Assembly (NCBI GenBank): GCA_900544195.1
Contig: UQUJ01000004.1
Coordinates: forward strand, 1 to 64,000
Source of the DNA: an uncultured Alistipes sp.
Lineage (GTDB): Bacteria; Bacteroidota; Bacteroidia; Bacteroidales; UBA932
Direction: 5' to 3'
Length of the DNA stretch: 64,000 nt
Of the stretch, positions 7,339-15,718 are shown piece after piece. The first letter of the stretch is position 1, and each line of letters begins with the position of its first letter. The notes beneath the pieces were generated by a model. It searched no databases and had not been told where the DNA came from. It saw nothing but the letters and a program-made list of their open reading frames with translations. The translations under genes were made by a program, and so were the position numbers.

Positions 7339-10002
7339 ATGAGCGAGAAAAAAGAGCTTTCCGCGAAATACAATCCGGCGGAAGTAGAGGACAAATGGTA
7401 CGCCTGGTGGACCGAGCACAAGTGCTTCCACTCGGAACCGAATGAGAAAGAACCATATACGATAGTAATTCCGCCACCTAACGTGACGGGCATCCTTCAC
7501 ATGGGCCATGTGCTGAACAACACGCTGAATGACGTGCTGATCCGCAAGGCCAGGATGGACGGCAAGAACGCTTGTTGGGTGCCTGGCACAGACCATGCCT
7601 CCATAGCGACTGAAAGCAAAGTGGTCGCCAGGCTCAAGGGTATGGGAATATCCAAGGAAGACCTTACCCGTGAGGAGTTTATGAAATATGCGTGGGAGTG
7701 GAAGGAGGAACACGGAGGGATCATTCTCAACCAGCTCCGCAAGTTGGGAGCATCCTGCGACTGGGATCGCACAAGGTTCACTATGGAGCCAGAGCTCTCC
7801 GACGCCGTGATCGCCACATTCTGCTATTTCTACAAGAAAGGAATGATATATAGAGGAGTGCGTATGGTCAACTGGGATCCGGTCGCGCTGACAGCCATCA
7901 GTGACGACGAGGTCATCCATAGGGACACCAAGAGCCATTTCTATCACCTTAAATATTACATCTCCGATGGTAACGGCAATCCTACGGACAAGTATCTTGT
8001 GATTGCCACAACCCGTCCGGAGACGATCATGGCCGATGCCGCCATCTGTGTCAATCCGGCCGATGAGAGACATCATTGGCTGAAAGGCAAGAAAGTACTC
8101 ATCCCGTTGATCAACAGGGAGATTCCAGTGATTGAGGACAGCTATGTCGAGATGGATTTCGGAACCGGATGTCTTAAGGTCACCCCGGCACACGACGCTC
8201 ACGACTATGAGATAGGGCTCCGTCACAATCTTCCTGTCATGGACATCATAGATGATCACGGCCGCCTGAACGAGAAGGCCCGGATTCTGGTCGGAGAGGA
8301 TCGTTTTGACGCCAGAAAGAAGATTGTCAAGATGTTGGAGGAATCCGGCAATCTTGTCAAGGTGGAGGAATACACCTCTCCTGTCGGGTATTCAGAAAGA
8401 ACCAACGCCGTCATCGAGCCGAAGCTCTCGGCGCAGTGGTTCCTCAAGATGGAAGACCTTGCCGCAAAGGCTCTTGAGAGTGTCGAGTCTGGCAAGATCA
8501 AGCTGATCCCGGACAAGTACCGCAACACTTACCGTCACTGGATGGAGAACGCCCACGACTGGTGCATCTCCCGTCAACTTTGGTGGGGACAGAGGATTCC
8601 TGCTTACTATCTTCCTGACGGGCAGATAGTAGTCGAGGAGACTCCGGAGAAGGCTCTTGCGGCGGCCCGGAAGATCAATCCGGCGCTGACCGCCGCCGAT
8701 CTCAAGCAGGACGATGATGTGCTCGACACTTGGTTCTCCAGCTGGCTCTGGCCGATCTCGGTTTTCGACCCGCGGAAGCCAGGCCATCCAGGCCATCAGC
8801 CAAACAAGGATCTTGCTTACTATTATCCTACAAATGACTTGGTTACAGGTCCGGACATCATCTTCTTCTGGGTCGCCAGAATGATCATGGCCGGTGACGA
8901 GTTCATGAACGACATTCCGTTCAGCAACGTTTACTTCACAGGAATCGTCCGCGACAAACTCGGCAGGAAGATGTCAAAGACTCTTGGCAACTCTCCTGAC
9001 CCGCTTGACCTTATTGCCAAGTACGGTGCGGATGCCGTGAGGATCGGCATGCTTCTCTGCTCGTCAGCCGGCAACGACATATTCTATGATGAGTCGCAGG
9101 TTGAGCAGGGCAGGAATTTCTGCAACAAGATCTGGAACTCTTTCCGTCTTGTTCAAGGCTGGACAGTTGACGAAAAACTTCAGCAGAGTGATGTCAATCG
9201 GTTGGCAGTAATATGGTTCGAAAATAAATTGAACCAAACGATCCAGATCGTCGAGGACCATTATTCCAAGTTCAGGATCTCCGATGCACTGATGAGCATC
9301 TACAAACTCTTCTGGGATGAGTATTGCGCCTGGTACCTTGAGGCTGTAAAGCCTGCTTACGGTGAGAGCATCGACAAGGCGACGTATGGCGCCACGATAA
9401 TATTCTTTGAGAAACTGTTGAAGATGATCCATCCTGTGATGCCGTTCATCACGGAGGAACTCTGGCAGTCCATGGCTGAGCGCAAGGAAGGGGAGACCAT
9501 CATGTATCAGCCTACTCCCAAGGCAGGATCTGTAGATGAAAGAATCATCGAGGAATTCGGTATAGCCCAGGAGGCTGTGAACGGGATCCGTGGAATCCGT
9601 CAGCAGAAGAACATCTCTCCTAAGGAAGCTTTGGCCTTGAAGGTGAAGGGCGATTTTCCTATGAATATGCTTCCTGTGGTCACCAAGCTTGCCAACATCT
9701 CGTCGGTAGAGAGCGTGGCTGATTTCGGAGACGCTGCAGGAGTCTCTCTGCTTGTCCGCACGGTTGAGCTCTTTGTTCCGCTTGAGGGGCTTGTGGATGT
9801 AGAGGAAGAGATCAAAAAGATCGAGACTGAGCTTGAGCACCAGCGCGGATTCCTTGATTCCGTCAGGAAAAAACTGTCCAATGAGAGTTTTGTGGCTCAT
9901 GCTCCTGAGAAAGTCGTGGCGCTTGAGCGCAAAAAGGAGGCTGACGCACTTTCAAAGATTGAAAGTTACGAAAAGACTCTTGCTGCATTGAAAAACAAAT
10001 GA
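7339..10002 (+). CDS. valS: Valyl-tRNA synthetase
   Basis: 887 aa class I aminoacyl-tRNA synthetase that charges tRNA-Val in the cytoplasm. The HIGH signature appears as HMGH at residues 54-57 within PPPNVTGILHMGH, and KMSKS appears as KMSKT near residue 544. The CP1 editing domain lies between them (conserved TTRPET near residue 224), followed by an anticodon-binding helical region. A charged C-terminal coiled coil spans about residues 815-885, typical of ValRS. The ATG at 7339 gives M-S-E-K-K and fits the promoter; a TTG at 7318 would lie only 7 nt after the -7 box. It leads a plus-strand series of genes to the dipeptidase. Confidence 0.97.
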   Translation: MSEKKELSAKYNPAEVEDKWYAWWTEHKCFHSEPNEKEPYTIVIPPPNVTGILHMGHVLNNTLNDVLIRKARMDGKNACWVPGTDHASIATESKVVARLKGMGISKEDLTREEFMKYAWEWKEEHGGIILNQLRKLGASCDWDRTRFTMEPELSDAVIATFCYFYKKGMIYRGVRMVNWDPVALTAISDDEVIHRDTKSHFYHLKYYISDGNGNPTDKYLVIATTRPETIMADAAICVNPADERHHWLKGKKVLIPLINREIPVIEDSYVEMDFGTGCLKVTPAHDAHDYEIGLRHNLPVMDIIDDHGRLNEKARILVGEDRFDARKKIVKMLEESGNLVKVEEYTSPVGYSERTNAVIEPKLSAQWFLKMEDLAAKALESVESGKIKLIPDKYRNTYRHWMENAHDWCISRQLWWGQRIPAYYLPDGQIVVEETPEKALAAARKINPALTAADLKQDDDVLDTWFSSWLWPISVFDPRKPGHPGHQPNKDLAYYYPTNDLVTGPDIIFFWVARMIMAGDEFMNDIPFSNVYFTGIVRDKLGRKMSKTLGNSPDPLDLIAKYGADAVRIGMLLCSSAGNDIFYDESQVEQGRNFCNKIWNSFRLVQGWTVDEKLQQSDVNRLAVIWFENKLNQTIQIVEDHYSKFRISDALMSIYKLFWDEYCAWYLEAVKPAYGESIDKATYGATIIFFEKLLKMIHPVMPFITEELWQSMAERKEGETIMYQPTPKAGSVDERIIEEFGIAQEAVNGIRGIRQQKNISPKEALALKVKGDFPMNMLPVVTKLANISSVESVADFGDAAGVSLLVRTVELFVPLEGLVDVEEEIKKIETELEHQRGFLDSVRKKLSNESFVAHAPEKVVALERKKEADALSKIESYEKTLAALKNK

Positions 10003-10025
10003 TAAAACAGAATTGTTTTAGATAT

Positions 10026-10040
10026 AAACATTTTTGTTAT
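10026..10040 (+). repeat. Intergenic 15-mer AAACATTTTTGTTAT, copy 1
   Basis: The same 15 bases occur at 21782-21796 (same strand) and 15495-15509 (opposite strand), always outside or at the edge of genes. Here the repeat ends inside the start codon of the thioesterase gene. The half-sites AACA/TGTT suggest a protein-binding site, but the role is unknown. Confidence 0.5.
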
Positions 10041-10452
10041 GGTATATTCTGAGACATCTTTCCCTGTCAGGTACTACGAGACAGACCAGATGGGCATCGT
10101 CCATCACTCGAATTACATCCGTTACTTCGAGTGTGCGAGGAACAGCCTGATGGTTGACTGTGGTTACCCTATAGAGAAATGTGAAGAGGACGGTGTGACC
10201 ATCCCGATTGTCACGGTTGAGTGCCGTTACAGGTTCCCTGCCAGAATGGGTGATGTCGTCCGCGCTGTTGCGATGATCGACGAGGTCCCGATGGCGAAGC
10301 TTTACGTAAGGCAGGCCGTCTATAATCAGGACGGTGTGCTATGCGTGGAGGGCAAGGTCTCCCTCGGCTTCCTGAACAAGGAGACCGGACACCCTGTCCG
10401 CTGCCCTGAAAAACTGGTCAAGGCGATCGAGGCTCACATCAACGATAAATAG
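10039..10452 (+). CDS. ybgC: YbgC-like acyl-CoA thioesterase (4HBT hotdog fold)
   Basis: 137 aa single hotdog-domain protein. The family motif Y-Y-E-T-D-Q-M-G-I-V-H-H-S-N-Y near residue 15 contains the catalytic Asp of the 4-hydroxybenzoyl-CoA thioesterase group. YbgC-type enzymes hydrolyse acyl-CoA or acyl-ACP and in Proteobacteria are linked to the Tol-Pal system and phospholipid metabolism. Here the neighbours are valS (36 bp upstream) and tatA (24 bp downstream), not tol genes. The exact acyl substrate is not evident. Confidence 0.85.
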   Translation: MVYSETSFPVRYYETDQMGIVHHSNYIRYFECARNSLMVDCGYPIEKCEEDGVTIPIVTVECRYRFPARMGDVVRAVAMIDEVPMAKLYVRQAVYNQDGVLCVEGKVSLGFLNKETGHPVRCPEKLVKAIEAHINDK

Positions 10453-10476
10453 TTTGTCAAAACACAATAATTATTA

Positions 10477-10722
10477 ATGAATATGTTTTTTATAGTTCCT
10501 TTGGGCGTTGTAGGTCCTTGGCAGGTGGTGATCATCGCCCTTGTCATCATTCTCCTTTTCGGTGGAAAGAAGATTCCTGAGCTCATGAAAGGTCTTGGCA
10601 AAGGTGTCAAGAGCTTCAAGGACGGCATGAACGAGGTTGAGAGCCAGATCAGTGACATCGACAAGGATCTCAACTCCACAGCCAAGACTCCGGACAAAAT
10701 CGAGAAGATCGAGAAGAAATAA
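10477..10722 (+). CDS. tatA: Sec-independent translocase subunit TatA/E
   Basis: 81 aa. One short N-terminal transmembrane helix (W-Q-V-V-I-I-A-L-V-I-I-L-L-F-G) is followed by the F-G-x-x-K-I-P-E-L hinge and an amphipathic helix (G-K-G-V-K-S-F-K-D-G), then a charged tail. This is the pore-forming component of the twin-arginine pathway, which exports folded proteins. Its TAA stop shares one base with the tatC ATG, so the two are translated together. The start region reads ATG-AAT-ATG; either ATG could be used. Confidence 0.93.
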   Translation: MNMFFIVPLGVVGPWQVVIIALVIILLFGGKKIPELMKGLGKGVKSFKDGMNEVESQISDIDKDLNSTAKTPDKIEKIEKK

Positions 10723-11501
10723 TGGCGGCTGGAGAAGCTGAGATGTCCTTCTGGGACCATCTGGAGGTGCTGAGGGGAACCTTGTTCCGCTCAGTGCTTG
10801 TCATTACGCTTGTCAGTGTCGTGGTATTTTGCTTCAAGTCGCTGGTCTTTGACGACATCATCCTGGCTCCGGCGCGAAGCGATTTCTTCATCTATAAGTG
10901 GTTGAGAATGGAGGATATGCAGATGTCGTTGGTGAATCTGGACATATCCGCACAGTTTTTCGTTCATCTTCAGGTGGCTTTCGAGTTAGGATTCATCCTG
11001 TCATTCCCATACGTCTGTTTCGAGATCTGGAAATTCATAGCGCCGGCACTCTATAGAAATGAGAAGAGGGCGGTCAGAGGGTCTTTTCTGGCGGCGTCGT
11101 TCCTTTTCTATCTTGGTCTGGTGATCGGTTACTATCTGATCGTGCCGATCTCGCTGAACTTTTTCATGGGGTACAAGATCAGCGATGAAGTGACGAACAC
11201 GATCTCGCTGACTTCGTACATCTCGATGTTTACTTCAACTGTTCTGGCGTTCGGCATTGTGTTTGAGTTTCCTATCGTTGTCGTTATCTTGTCTAAACTC
11301 GGGATTGTCACCAGAAACACACTGATTAAATATCGCAGGCATGCGATAGTGGTCATACTATGCATCGCTGCCATCATAACACCTGCGGATCCGATGTCGA
11401 TGCTGATCGCGGCAGCCCCGCTGCTGATTCTCTACGAAGTCTGTGTGATGTGTTGCAAACCGGCGCCACCGGAGGAAGAACTAATCAAGGAGGAAACGTA
11501 G
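10722..11501 (+). CDS. tatC: Sec-independent translocase subunit TatC
   Basis: 259 aa inner-membrane protein with about six hydrophobic helices. Conserved TatC positions are visible: S-F-W-D-H-L-E-V-L-R near residue 10 (the twin-arginine recognition region), the F-E-x-W-K-F-I-x-P-A-L-Y segment near 105 and the late I-T-P-A-D-P-M-S-M motif. It works with TatA immediately upstream. No tatB is seen, in keeping with minimal TatAC systems. It ends 1 bp before the ABC-F start. Confidence 0.95.
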   Translation: MAAGEAEMSFWDHLEVLRGTLFRSVLVITLVSVVVFCFKSLVFDDIILAPARSDFFIYKWLRMEDMQMSLVNLDISAQFFVHLQVAFELGFILSFPYVCFEIWKFIAPALYRNEKRAVRGSFLAASFLFYLGLVIGYYLIVPISLNFFMGYKISDEVTNTISLTSYISMFTSTVLAFGIVFEFPIVVVILSKLGIVTRNTLIKYRRHAIVVILCIAAIITPADPMSMLIAAAPLLILYEVCVMCCKPAPPEEELIKEET

Positions 11502-11502
11502 A

Positions 11503-13458
11503 ATGATTTCCATAAACGGATTGACTGTGGCCTACGGAGGCTACACACTTTTGGACAACATCGATTTCCACATCAGTGAGAAGGACAAGATAGGTCTTGT
11601 CGGCAAAAACGGAGCGGGGAAGTCCACGATCATGAAACTGATCTGCGGGCTTCAGAGTCCGACTTCCGGAAGCATAGACAAACCGAACGATCTTCGCATA
11701 GGCTACCTTCCTCAGATCATGGAGCATCACAAGGGAAGAACCGTGATGGAGGAGACATTGACGGCTTTCGACCACATCACCGAGATCCAGACCGAACTTG
11801 ACAGCGTCAATGCCCGGCTTGCCGAGAGAACTGACTATGAGTCTGATGAATATCTCTCCCTGATCAACCGGCTGAATGACTTGACGGATGCTATGGCCAT
11901 GAGCCAGTCCGAGCCTCCGGAGGTGTTGGCGCAGAAGACTCTTCTCGGTTTGGGATTCAAGGATGAGGATTTCGGCAGGAAGACCGAGACTTTCAGCCAG
12001 GGCTGGAACATGCGTATCGAACTGGCGAAGATTCTGTTGTCCGAGCCGGATGTCCTGCTTCTTGACGAGCCGACCAATCATCTTGACATCGAGTCTATAG
12101 AATGGTTGGAGGATTATCTTAAGAGCCATCGCGGGTCTTTGCTTCTTGTCTCGCACGACAGGAGGTTCCTCGACACCGTGACAAACCGCACGGTCGAGAT
12201 CATGCTCGGGCATATTCATGACTACAAGGTTCCGTACAGCAAGTACGTCGAGTTGCGCAAGGAAAGGCTCGCGCAGCAGATGGCGGCCTATGAGAACCAG
12301 CAGAAGATGATAGAGAAGACGGAGGACTTCATCAACCGTTTCCGCTACAAGCCGACGAAATCAAATCAGGTACAGTCCCGCATCAAGCAGCTTGAAAAGC
12401 TTGACAGAGTGGAGATTGACGAGACTGACAACGTCACCCTGACGGTAAAATTTCCGCCAGCTCCGCGTTCAGGAGACATTGTTTTCAAGGGCAAGGATCT
12501 GACGGTCGGCTACCCGGAGAAAGTTGTGTTCAGGAACGCTGAGATTGAGGTCAGAAGGGGAGAGAAGGTCGCTTTGATCGGACGCAACGGTGAGGGAAAA
12601 ACCACACTCATGCGTGTGATAATGGGGGAGTTACAGCCTATCTGCGGTGAGGCCAAGACTGGCTACAATGTCTCCATCGGGTATTACGCGCAGAATCAGG
12701 AGGACATTCTTGACCGCAACCTTACAGTCTGGGAAACCCTGGACAACATCGCTGTCGGAGATGTCCGGAACAAACTGCGTGACATTCTGGCGCAGTTTCT
12801 TTTCCGTGGCGAGGACATTGACAAGAAGGTCAGCGTCCTGTCAGGCGGTGAGCGCGCGCGTCTCGGGATGGCGAAGTTCATGCTCCAGCCTTACAACGTC
12901 CTTGCGTTGGACGAGCCTACGAACCACATGGACATCAAGTCCAAAGATATTCTCAAGCAGGCCTTGAAGGCTTATGACGGCACATTGATTGTTGTTTCCC
13001 ATGACCGTGATTTCCTTGAGGGATTGGTTGACAAGATGTACGAGTTCCGCGACGGAAAGGTCAAGGAGCATCTTGGAAGTGTCCACGAGTTCCTGGAAGA
13101 GAGGAAGATAGAAAACTTGCAGGAGTTGGAGAGGCGCTTCTCTCCAAGTTCGGTGAACTCATCCGCGCAAGTCACGAAAGGAGATGCTCTCGATGTAAGG
13201 AAGGAGCAGGCCCAGAAGGAATTCGAACAAAGACGGAGTGATTCCAAGGAAATCCGCAGGATACGGCACAGGGTCGAATTCCTTGAGTCAGAAATCGGCA
13301 AGGTCGAGGCGAGGATGAAGGACATCGAGAAGATTCTCTCCAATCCCGGGCCTGGTGATGACATAATGGAGCTCACCAGAACCTACCTTGAGGACAAACG
13401 CGAGCTTGACCACAAGACAGCGGAGTGGGAATCCTTGATGGAAAAAATTGATGAATAG
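11503..13458 (+). CDS. ABC-F family ATPase (ribosome-associated, Uup/YdiF type)
   Basis: 651 aa with two ABC nucleotide-binding domains and no membrane domain. Walker A motifs are GKNGAGKST near residue 35 and GRNGEGKTT near 365. Signature motifs are F-S-Q-G-W and L-S-G-G-E-R-A-R, and both Walker B regions end in D-E-P-T-N-H. The linker has the ABC-F P-site-tRNA-interaction features (R-F-R-Y-K-P-T-K-S near residue 280). After the second domain there is a long charged coiled coil (about 560-650) as in Uup/YdiF. ABC-F proteins act on stalled or early-elongating ribosomes, and some give antibiotic resistance; this one looks like the housekeeping type. Codon use and position in the tat operon argue against recent transfer. 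Confidence 0.88.
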   Translation: MISINGLTVAYGGYTLLDNIDFHISEKDKIGLVGKNGAGKSTIMKLICGLQSPTSGSIDKPNDLRIGYLPQIMEHHKGRTVMEETLTAFDHITEIQTELDSVNARLAERTDYESDEYLSLINRLNDLTDAMAMSQSEPPEVLAQKTLLGLGFKDEDFGRKTETFSQGWNMRIELAKILLSEPDVLLLDEPTNHLDIESIEWLEDYLKSHRGSLLLVSHDRRFLDTVTNRTVEIMLGHIHDYKVPYSKYVELRKERLAQQMAAYENQQKMIEKTEDFINRFRYKPTKSNQVQSRIKQLEKLDRVEIDETDNVTLTVKFPPAPRSGDIVFKGKDLTVGYPEKVVFRNAEIEVRRGEKVALIGRNGEGKTTLMRVIMGELQPICGEAKTGYNVSIGYYAQNQEDILDRNLTVWETLDNIAVGDVRNKLRDILAQFLFRGEDIDKKVSVLSGGERARLGMAKFMLQPYNVLALDEPTNHMDIKSKDILKQALKAYDGTLIVVSHDRDFLEGLVDKMYEFRDGKVKEHLGSVHEFLEERKIENLQELERRFSPSSVNSSAQVTKGDALDVRKEQAQKEFEQRRSDSKEIRRIRHRVEFLESEIGKVEARMKDIEKILSNPGPGDDIMELTRTYLEDKRELDHKTAEWESLMEKIDE

Positions 13459-13480
13459 GAAAATTTAATTTATAAAGGTT

Positions 13481-14386
13481 ATGAATATCAAATCTTTATT
13501 TACGGCTATCTTTACCGTTACTTCAGTGCCTGTGCTTTCAATGGCGCAGACAAGAATCATTGAACACGAATTTTCAGAGTTCGATGCCATCTCTGTGTCG
13601 GATGGTTTCAAGGTAACTATGGTTGAAAAGGATGGTTACGATGCAAAATTCAAGGTCAGCGATGCCCTTGAGAGCTATATCCAATGCTATGTGAAAGCCG
13701 GCACACTTTACATCGGGCTTGATGGCAAGTCAATTCCTAAGGAAGTCAAGAAATCTTTCAAAGGTAAGAATTCGGATGGTCCTGTACTTGAAGCCACGGT
13801 TTATGTCTCGTCGCTAAACTCAATCACATTGAGTGACGACTGTACATTTTCATCGAACAACAGTCTGAACTCCGGCAATTTTAAAATGGATCTATCCGGC
13901 AATTCCAGCATCGCTAATCTCAACGTCAATGCGGAGTCAGCGGTGATTTCCGTTAACAAAAAGGCCAAGTTGTCCTCTTTAAATGTCAAGGCTGCTGACA
14001 ATATAACTGTCAATGCGGACGGAAGTGCTACGGTTGTTCTGGAGTATTCAACGAAAACTTTGAACATCAACAACTCTGGCTCAGCTGACCTTGCCGTCAA
14101 CGGCCAATGCGAAACAGTTGCTGTCTGCACTGCCAACAGTGCCAGGCTCTCCCTTTCAGGAAAGGCCGATTCTTTGAATGTCACGGGTAAAGGTGGCTCT
14201 TCCAAGATCGATGCGGTCACGATGTCTGTGGATGATGTGACCGTGTCATTGGATGGTGCGGATCTTACCGTAACTCCTGGCAAAAATCTTTCGCTCGACC
14301 TCGGCAAAGGCGCAAGTGTCTGCTACTCAGGAGATCCTGTGATCAAGATCGTGAAGATCCAGAATGCGACAGTAACCCGTAAGTAA
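13481..14386 (+). CDS. Secreted DUF2807 (GIN/head domain) protein
   Basis: 301 aa with an N-terminal signal peptide (hydrophobic run ending V-L-S-M-A-Q). The mature protein opens with a F-D-A-I-S-V-S-D-G-F-K-V segment and continues as repeating short beta-strands rich in Ser, Asn and Val. This is the DUF2807 'putative auto-transporter adhesin head GIN' fold, a right-handed parallel beta-helix abundant in Bacteroidota. No function is established. It likely sits in the periplasm or on the outer membrane. It is 22 bp after the ABC-F gene and 2 bp before the dipeptidase. Confidence 0.75.
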   Translation: MNIKSLFTAIFTVTSVPVLSMAQTRIIEHEFSEFDAISVSDGFKVTMVEKDGYDAKFKVSDALESYIQCYVKAGTLYIGLDGKSIPKEVKKSFKGKNSDGPVLEATVYVSSLNSITLSDDCTFSSNNSLNSGNFKMDLSGNSSIANLNVNAESAVISVNKKAKLSSLNVKAADNITVNADGSATVVLEYSTKTLNINNSGSADLAVNGQCETVAVCTANSARLSLSGKADSLNVTGKGGSSKIDAVTMSVDDVTVSLDGADLTVTPGKNLSLDLGKGASVCYSGDPVIKIVKIQNATVTRK

Positions 14387-14388
14387 TC

Positions 14389-15471
14389 ATGTTCGTCCTG
14401 GATTCTCATTGCGACACCCCGACAATGATGATGCGGGGACGCGACATCGGAATTGACAATGAAAGGGGGCATGTCGATCTGCCGAAGCTTAAGGCCGGCG
14501 GGGTCGATGCCTCTTTCTTCGCTTTATACACATCCGCCGACCTACAGCCAGACGCGGCCACACGCTACGCTTTGGAAATGATCGGCCGGATCTACGATGC
14601 CGTTGAAGCCAATTCCGGGATCGCCTCACTTGCATTCTCGCCGGATGACGCTTTGAGGAATAAGGCTAAAGGACTCATTTCCATATTTATAGGTATGGAG
14701 AACGGGGCTCCGGTCCAGAAATCCCTTTCACTCCTACGTGTTTTTCATCGCCTTGGGGTTCGTTACATCACCTTGACGCACAATGCTGACAATGAGATCG
14801 CTGATTCCGCAGCCCAGGGAAAGCGTTGGCATGGGCTCAGTCCGTTCGGCAGGGAAGTGGTGGCGGAAATGAACCGCCTGGGAATGATCATCGATGTCGC
14901 GCACGCCTCAGATGAGACTTTCTACGACACTCTTGAATATTCCCGTGCTCCGATTGTTTCCACACATTCCTGCTGTCGTGCCTTGGCTCACCACAGAAGG
15001 AATATGTCCGACGGGATGCTGCGCGCTCTCGCGGACAAAGGTGGCGTGATTCAAATCAATTTTTATCCGGTGTTCCTTTCAGATGCTTTCGCTAAGACTC
15101 TGGCTGATTCCGGTCTGGAGTCGAAAAGTTGGACTGAACAGGATTGGATCAGCGATCCTTTGAATCCTGACAAGGCAGCCGCTTGGAATGCTGTGCAGGA
15201 TGAGATGGCAGCTTTGCCTCGACCTTCCTATAAGGATGTCGTGGATCACATTGATCATGCCGTGGAAGTGGCCGGGATAGACAGCGTCGGCATCGGGACA
15301 GACTTCGATGGAATCGAGGTGACTCCTGTTGGACTTGAGAACGTCTCAAAAATCAGAGTTATATTTGACGAGATGTCCCGCCGTGGATATTCCGATGACC
15401 AGATTGAGAAGGTTGCCGGCAAGAATTTCCTTCGGGTGTTCAATGACGTGACCTCTTTGGCTGCCAAATAG
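14389..15471 (+). CDS. Membrane-dipeptidase-like peptidase (M19 family)
   Basis: 360 aa TIM-barrel zinc hydrolase of the renal dipeptidase family, which cleaves diverse dipeptides. Metal-ligand motifs are in place: the H-x-D pair in D-S-H-C-D-T-P at residues 5-11, the Glu in I-G-M-E-N-G, the His residues in D-V-A-H-A-S-D-E and S-T-H-S-C-C-R-A-L-A-H-H-R-R-N, and G-T-D-F-D-G near the C-terminus. There is no signal peptide, so it is probably cytoplasmic. It closes the plus-strand series that starts with valS. The dipeptide preference is unknown. Confidence 0.88.
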   Translation: MFVLDSHCDTPTMMMRGRDIGIDNERGHVDLPKLKAGGVDASFFALYTSADLQPDAATRYALEMIGRIYDAVEANSGIASLAFSPDDALRNKAKGLISIFIGMENGAPVQKSLSLLRVFHRLGVRYITLTHNADNEIADSAAQGKRWHGLSPFGREVVAEMNRLGMIIDVAHASDETFYDTLEYSRAPIVSTHSCCRALAHHRRNMSDGMLRALADKGGVIQINFYPVFLSDAFAKTLADSGLESKSWTEQDWISDPLNPDKAAAWNAVQDEMAALPRPSYKDVVDHIDHAVEVAGIDSVGIGTDFDGIEVTPVGLENVSKIRVIFDEMSRRGYSDDQIEKVAGKNFLRVFNDVTSLAAK

Positions 15472-15494
15472 CCCCAATAGTGCCATTAATCGTG

Positions 15495-15509
15495 ATAACA
15501 AAAATGTTT
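15495..15509 (-). repeat. Intergenic 15-mer AAACATTTTTGTTAT, copy 2 (reverse)
   Basis: Exact reverse-complement copy of the 15-mer at 10026-10040 and 21782-21796, located in the convergent gap after the dipeptidase gene. Confidence 0.5.
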
Positions 15510-15570
15510 GCACAATAAACAAATTTGTTACCTCGATTTGTTTTCAACTAGTTAGCGTTAAGTAACATTC

Positions 15571-15588
15571 AAAAAATAACCTGCATCA
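15571..15588 (-). repeat. 18-bp repeat matching positions 32-49
   Basis: On the minus strand this reads TGATGCAGGTTATTTTTT, identical to positions 32-49 just upstream of the cstA promoter. Further similarity (T-T-A-C-T-T-A-A a few bases on) suggests a shared regulatory element. No gene starts downstream of this copy. Confidence 0.5.
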
Positions 15589-15589
15589 T

Positions 15590-15692
15590 CTTAAGGAATC
15601 TTTTCGGTCTAGATCTCTTTTCTCATCAGTCATGTGCCACCGGCACACTCCTTCTTCAAAAAAAGATCTATCCTCGAAAATCTTCTCTTAAT
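15590..15692. repeat. Long imperfect palindrome between convergent genes, no GTAACGTG core
   Basis: The left arm (about 15590-15623) and right arm (about 15657-15692) pair imperfectly in blocks, including TTAAG, TTTTCG and TAGATCT. They flank an inner hairpin GTGCC-ACC-GGCAC (15634-15646). It occupies the gap between the dipeptidase and cinA 3' ends, like the core-type hairpins elsewhere, but its centre is different. It is probably a bidirectional transcription end signal. Confidence 0.5.
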
Positions 15693-15718
15693 CTGAAGCA
15701 ACTTATTTTTTCATGTTC

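Noticed and set aside
7303..8259. A 318-codon frame antisense to valS
   Set aside because: No recognisable protein; valS on the plus strand is certain.
11503..13458. ABC-F protein as an antibiotic-resistance gene
   Set aside because: The long C-terminal coiled coil, operon position and native codon use fit a housekeeping Uup/YdiF-type protein.
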